From: Winogradskyella sp.
GTDB lineage: Bacteria; Bacteroidota; Bacteroidia; Flavobacteriales; Flavobacteriaceae
Length of the DNA stretch: 7,303 bases
Direction: 5' to 3'
Assembly: GCA_030149115.1 (NCBI GenBank)
Contig: JASBSE010000535.1
Coordinates: 1 to 7,303, forward strand
Notes under the pieces: model-generated
What the model was told of the DNA's origin: nothing
Seen by the model: only the letters and a program-made list of their open reading frames with translations
The model's database searches: none
Position numbers and translations under genes: made by a program
Shown here: positions 4,665-7,303 of the stretch, piece after piece
Layout: each line of letters begins with the position of its first letter
Position numbering within the stretch: the first letter of the stretch is position 1

Positions 4665-5735
4665 ATGTCTTTAAAACGTTTTTTATTACACAAATGTCTT
4701 CAGATACTGCTGCATACTTTATTTTGGTTAGCAGTACTAATTTTCTACAGTTATTTCTTTAGTATAGGTAATACGAGTTTTAAAAATTCATTTTCGTTTA
4801 GCTTATTCTTAATGCCTATAACTATTGCTACTACTTATGTTTTTATTTATAAACTAATACCAGATTACCTCATTAGCAAACGTTACATAAGATTTGCTCT
4901 ATATAGTATATACACCCTTATTATTTCTGCTTATTTAGTTGTGGCCAGTGTATTTTTTAGCTTAATTTATTTATCTGGTTTTGAGTATTCTGAAATGAAT
5001 CCGGCAACAAAGAACATTATTTTAGTTCTTGGCGCTGTCTATCTCATTGTTTTTGTAATTAGTGCTTTTAAGCTTTTAAAATTAAATTTAAAACAAACCA
5101 AAATCACCAAAAAACTAGAAACCAAAATTCTAGAAACACAACTAAAACTAAAAGAGCAAGAATTAAACTATTTGAAAATGCAGATTCATCCTCATTTTCT
5201 TTTTAACACATTAAACACCATGTACGGTTCTGCATTAAAAAAGGCAGACGAAACGCCCGAAATGATTTTAAAATTGTCTAACCTATTAGACTATTTACTA
5301 TATCAAGTCGATAAACCCTTTGTAAGTCTCGAAGACGAAATAAGTAATATTGAAGATTATATCTCTTTAGAAAAAATGCGATTTAACAACACATTAGCTA
5401 TTACATTTTATAAAGACATTCAATCAAAAACTATTGATGTAGCACCAATGCTTTTTATTCCCTTTGTAGAAAACAGTTTTAAACATGGCACTTTAAAAGA
5501 AGGCGTTTTATCCATTGATCTCTCAGTAAAAGCTAATTCAGAAACCATTATTTTTAATATTAGTAACAGCAGCAGTAATCAAAAAACTCACAACGACGGC
5601 ATTGGTCTACAAAACATTAAAAAACGATTAAATCTACTGTATCCCAATCGTTATAAGTTAGACATCACTCACAACGATTCTACATTTAAAGTTGACTTAG
5701 AATTGAACATAAAATCTAAACTAGCTCATGACTAA
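4665..5735 (+). CDS. LytS/YehU-type sensor histidine kinase
   Basis: The 356-residue inner-membrane kinase senses an unknown signal and phosphorylates the response regulator encoded next. Four TM helices occupy about residues 12-34, 43-65, 74-103 and 116-138, with only short loops and no periplasmic or PAS sensor domain, so the signal is probably read in or at the membrane. A Lys/Glu-rich coiled coil (about 140-170) leads to the His_kinase box HPHFLFNTLNTMY, with His177 the likely phosphoacceptor. The ATP-binding part shows an N box around VENSFKHG (268-276, Asn270) and a G box DGIGLQNIKKRL (311-322), then a short C-terminal beta region. The start is ATG at 4665, with an AGAGG Shine-Dalgarno-like stretch at 4650-4654, unusual for this group; CCTCT at 4625-4629 could pair with it. 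The stop overlaps the regulator's start by 8 nt. The protein is complete, at typical length for the family. Confidence 0.95.
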   Translation: MSLKRFLLHKCLQILLHTLFWLAVLIFYSYFFSIGNTSFKNSFSFSLFLMPITIATTYVFIYKLIPDYLISKRYIRFALYSIYTLIISAYLVVASVFFSLIYLSGFEYSEMNPATKNIILVLGAVYLIVFVISAFKLLKLNLKQTKITKKLETKILETQLKLKEQELNYLKMQIHPHFLFNTLNTMYGSALKKADETPEMILKLSNLLDYLLYQVDKPFVSLEDEISNIEDYISLEKMRFNNTLAITFYKDIQSKTIDVAPMLFIPFVENSFKHGTLKEGVLSIDLSVKANSETIIFNISNSSSNQKTHNDGIGLQNIKKRLNLLYPNRYKLDITHNDSTFKVDLELNIKSKLAHD

Positions 5736-6438
5736 ACCTATTTCTTGCATCATAGTTGACGACGAAAGCATGGCTAGAGATATTATAGCGACACATTTAT
5801 CTCGCATAAAAAATATTGAAGTCGTAGCACAATGTAAAAATGCCATTGAAGCTTTCAATTTTATAAATAATAATGCTGTAGACCTTATTTTCCTAGATAT
5901 TAATATGCCTGAAATATCAGGAATTGCCTTTGCAAAATCTATTAATAAAAACATCAAAATAATTTTTACCACAGCCTACAGAGATTATGCTGTAGAAGGT
6001 TTTGATCTTCAAGCAGTAGATTATTTATTAAAACCTATTCCTTTTGAAAGATTATTAAAAGCTGTGAATCGATATTTTGAAGTCAATGCTAAGCATTTAA
6101 AAAATGAATCTAGTCAATTAGATGACAATGATTTTATTTTTGTGAGGTCTGATAGACGCATGCTAAAAATCACCTTTAAAGACATTCTCTATATTGAAAG
6201 TTTAAGTGATTACATTAAAATTCATCTTACTGAAACATGTGTAGTTACCAGAGAAACTATAAGTGCCATTGAAGCCAAACTACCACAAAAAGACTTTTTA
6301 AGAATCCACCGTTCATACATCGTAAGCTTGGCAAAAATTCAATCCTTTACAAACGAAGAGATTACAGTTAATCGAAAAGCACTGCCTATTAGTCGAAGTT
6401 ATAAGAAAGATGTTTTAAATCATCTTGAAAATTTTTAA
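5728..6438 (+). CDS. LytTR-family response regulator
   Basis: The 236-residue cytoplasmic DNA-binding regulator is the partner of the overlapping kinase. The receiver domain (residues about 5-118) has the acidic pair Asp11-Asp12, the phosphoacceptor Asp57 in LIFLDINMP, the switch residue Thr81 in FTTAY and Lys102 in LLKP. The LytTR DNA-binding domain (about 136-233) shows FVRSDRRMLKITFKDILYIE, then DYIKIHL, then the signature FLRIHRSYIVSLAKI (190-204) and LPISRSYKK near the end. ATG at 5728 is embedded in the kinase stop (ATGACTAA), so translation is coupled and the two proteins should be made in fixed ratio. Targets are unknown; the adjacent gene at 6505 and autoregulation through 4571-4602 are the first candidates. 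No clear terminator follows, so read-through into 6505 is possible. Confidence 0.96.
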   Translation: MTKPISCIIVDDESMARDIIATHLSRIKNIEVVAQCKNAIEAFNFINNNAVDLIFLDINMPEISGIAFAKSINKNIKIIFTTAYRDYAVEGFDLQAVDYLLKPIPFERLLKAVNRYFEVNAKHLKNESSQLDDNDFIFVRSDRRMLKITFKDILYIESLSDYIKIHLTETCVVTRETISAIEAKLPQKDFLRIHRSYIVSLAKIQSFTNEEITVNRKALPISRSYKKDVLNHLENF

Positions 6439-6472
6439 ATTTAGGTAAATAAAAGTCCAAATCTATCGTTAT

Positions 6473-6490
6473 CATAGTCTCTAGACTATG
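6473..6490. repeat. Perfect palindrome between regulator gene and downstream gene
   Basis: CATAGTCTCTAGACTATG has 8-bp self-complementary arms around a central CT, or a 7-bp hairpin with a 4-nt loop. It ends 14 nt before the ATG at 6505 and is followed by TTATTAACCG, not by a T run, so it is not a standard terminator. An operator for a dimeric regulator or an RNA hairpin controlling translation of the next gene are both possible. Confidence 0.45.
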
Positions 6491-6504
6491 TTATTAACCG
6501 CTTA

Positions 6505-7095
6505 ATGAGTGCATACCTTCATAATACCATCCCAAATTTAAAACCGTTTAATTACGAGCGTCATCACGATTCTCATTTTATAAATCAGCAATGGGTTTTG
6601 GTTAATGGTATTTCTAAAAAGAAAGCAATTTACACGTTTAGAGACAATAATATTTTAGAGATTGAAAGAAAAGACGCTACCATTACAACGTCTTGGACTT
6701 TAAGTATACAGAATATATTTACTATCGAAACCGAAGATGGTATAATAACCGTTAAAGCTTACTTTAAGGATGATGATATTTTAGTTTTAAATCATCAGGA
6801 TAAAGAAGAGTTTGCTATGTACATTAACACGACTAATTATTCTGAAGACTTGAACTCCATTGAAGATATTCAAGACTATCTAAAAGACAAATACAAGAAG
6901 AAGGTTAACAAGGTTATACATAAGCACGAATTCTATTACATCTCAAAATCTGAAGAATTTGGACCTTGCACTGTGGAAGAGCTTAAAGAAAAGGTAGAAA
7001 AAGAGGACATTAGTGCGTATTGCTTTGTGCGAGATGTCAATGAAGATAATTATGCCAAGCGTTTACGGATTATAGATTTAATGCAAGAGTTATAA
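6505..7095 (+). CDS. Unrecognised two-domain protein with GYF_2-like C-terminus
   Basis: This is a 196-residue, apparently cytoplasmic protein with no signal peptide or TM helix. Residues about 28-110 are rich in predicted beta strands: QQWVLVNGISKKKAIYTFR, NILEIERKDATITTSWTL, FTIETEDGIITVKAYF and ILVLNHQDKEEFAMYIN, a small barrel-like or PH-like pattern that I cannot name. A charged linker (about 112-138, KDKYKKKVNK) joins a C-terminal region (about 141-196) with FYYISKSEEFGPCTVEELKE, which resembles the GYF_2/DUF4339 pattern of an aromatic-rich strand, then a Gly-Pro turn, then an EL-containing helix; the usual Trp near the end is absent. GYF-type domains bind peptides. The ATG at 6505 lies 66 nt after the LytTR gene on the same strand, so it may be co-transcribed with or controlled by that system. 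The function is unknown; the GYF_2 similarity is by eye and only moderate. Confidence 0.72.
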   Translation: MSAYLHNTIPNLKPFNYERHHDSHFINQQWVLVNGISKKKAIYTFRDNNILEIERKDATITTSWTLSIQNIFTIETEDGIITVKAYFKDDDILVLNHQDKEEFAMYINTTNYSEDLNSIEDIQDYLKDKYKKKVNKVIHKHEFYYISKSEEFGPCTVEELKEKVEKEDISAYCFVRDVNEDNYAKRLRIIDLMQEL

Positions 7096-7108
7096 ATATT
7101 ACTTTACT

Positions 7109-7303
7109 CTATAATCGTTTACTTGACAGCAGTTGCTTTGCTTTGTTTCTAACCCCTTTACTTACACCAATCTCTACTAATTTTTCTACAATAGGTCTTG
7201 AAATATCCTCATGGTCTAACATCAAATTCTGAAGTACTTTATGATTTGAATCTAAAATTTTTGAAACTACTTTTTCTGTCAAACCTTTAGATAAAAATTC
7301 TTG
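7109..7303 (-). CDS. C-terminal end of an unrecognised helical protein (partial at window edge)
   Basis: On the minus strand a frame is open from the right edge (7303) to TAG at 7109-7111, giving 64 residues; the start is outside the window. The composition is protein-like, with predicted helices: EFLSKGLTEKVVSKIL, then HKVLQNLML, then DISRPIVEKLVEIGVSKGVR, ending NKAKQLLSSKRL. Two helix-turn-helix-like units of about 25-30 residues might indicate a HEAT-like or other alpha-helical repeat, but I do not recognise a family. It converges with the gene ending at 7095, leaving 13 nt between the stop codons and no visible terminator hairpin. Confidence 0.65.
   Translation of the reverse strand, partial: QEFLSKGLTEKVVSKILDSNHKVLQNLMLDHEDISRPIVEKLVEIGVSKGVRNKAKQLLSSKRL

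Noticed and set aside
5721..5972. Minus-strand 83-residue frame inside the regulator gene
   Set aside because: It is antisense to the receiver domain with its phosphoacceptor site; no independent support.

Overview
The window looks like chromosomal DNA from a member of the Bacteroidota, most likely a marine-type Flavobacteriaceae. The DNA is strongly AT-rich, ribosome-binding sites are mostly unrecognisable, several upstream regions carry a TAnnTTTG-type -7 element, and the proteins have a flavobacterial character (DUF2721 protein, short ExbB-like protein, LytS/LytTR pair, helicase with a Lys-rich tail). The assignment comes from sequence character only. I see no mobile element, CRISPR array, tRNA or rRNA.

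Left part, plus strand: the C-terminal 114 residues of a LacX-type aldose 1-epimerase (2-346) are followed 40 nt later by a complete DEAD-box RNA helicase (387-1742) that starts with GTG. The helicase ends at a 14-bp hairpin that also serves the convergent operon from the right.

Middle, minus strand (read right to left): an ExbB/TolQ/MotA-like three-helix membrane protein (4052-4450) with its own terminator; a DUF2721 membrane protein (3553-3957); then a probable three-gene operon made of an ECF sigma factor (2869-3462, TTG start), a 57-residue protein (2712-2885) overlapping the sigma gene by 17 nt, and a small MscS-family channel with extra TM helices (1842-2675). An ECF-like promoter (TGTGAC, 16 nt, TGTCTTA) lies upstream of the sigma gene, which suggests autoregulation. 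The inferred picture is a stress circuit in which a sigma factor controls its own gene, a small possible modulator and a mechanosensitive channel.

Right part, plus strand: a LytS/YehU-type sensor histidine kinase (4665-5735) and a LytTR response regulator (5728-6438) overlap by 8 nt and form a two-component system. After a 66-nt gap with a perfect short palindrome comes an unrecognised two-domain protein with a GYF_2-like C-terminus (6505-7095). The window ends inside a convergent minus-strand gene (7109-7303) whose 64 visible residues are helical and unrecognised.

The best candidates for something new are the ECF/57-residue/MscS operon, the miniature orphan ExbB-like protein, and the GYF_2-like protein next to the LytTR system. 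All long intergenic stretches are under 300 bases; the longest is the 214-nt divergent region 4451-4664, which holds promoter-like and repeat signals described below.
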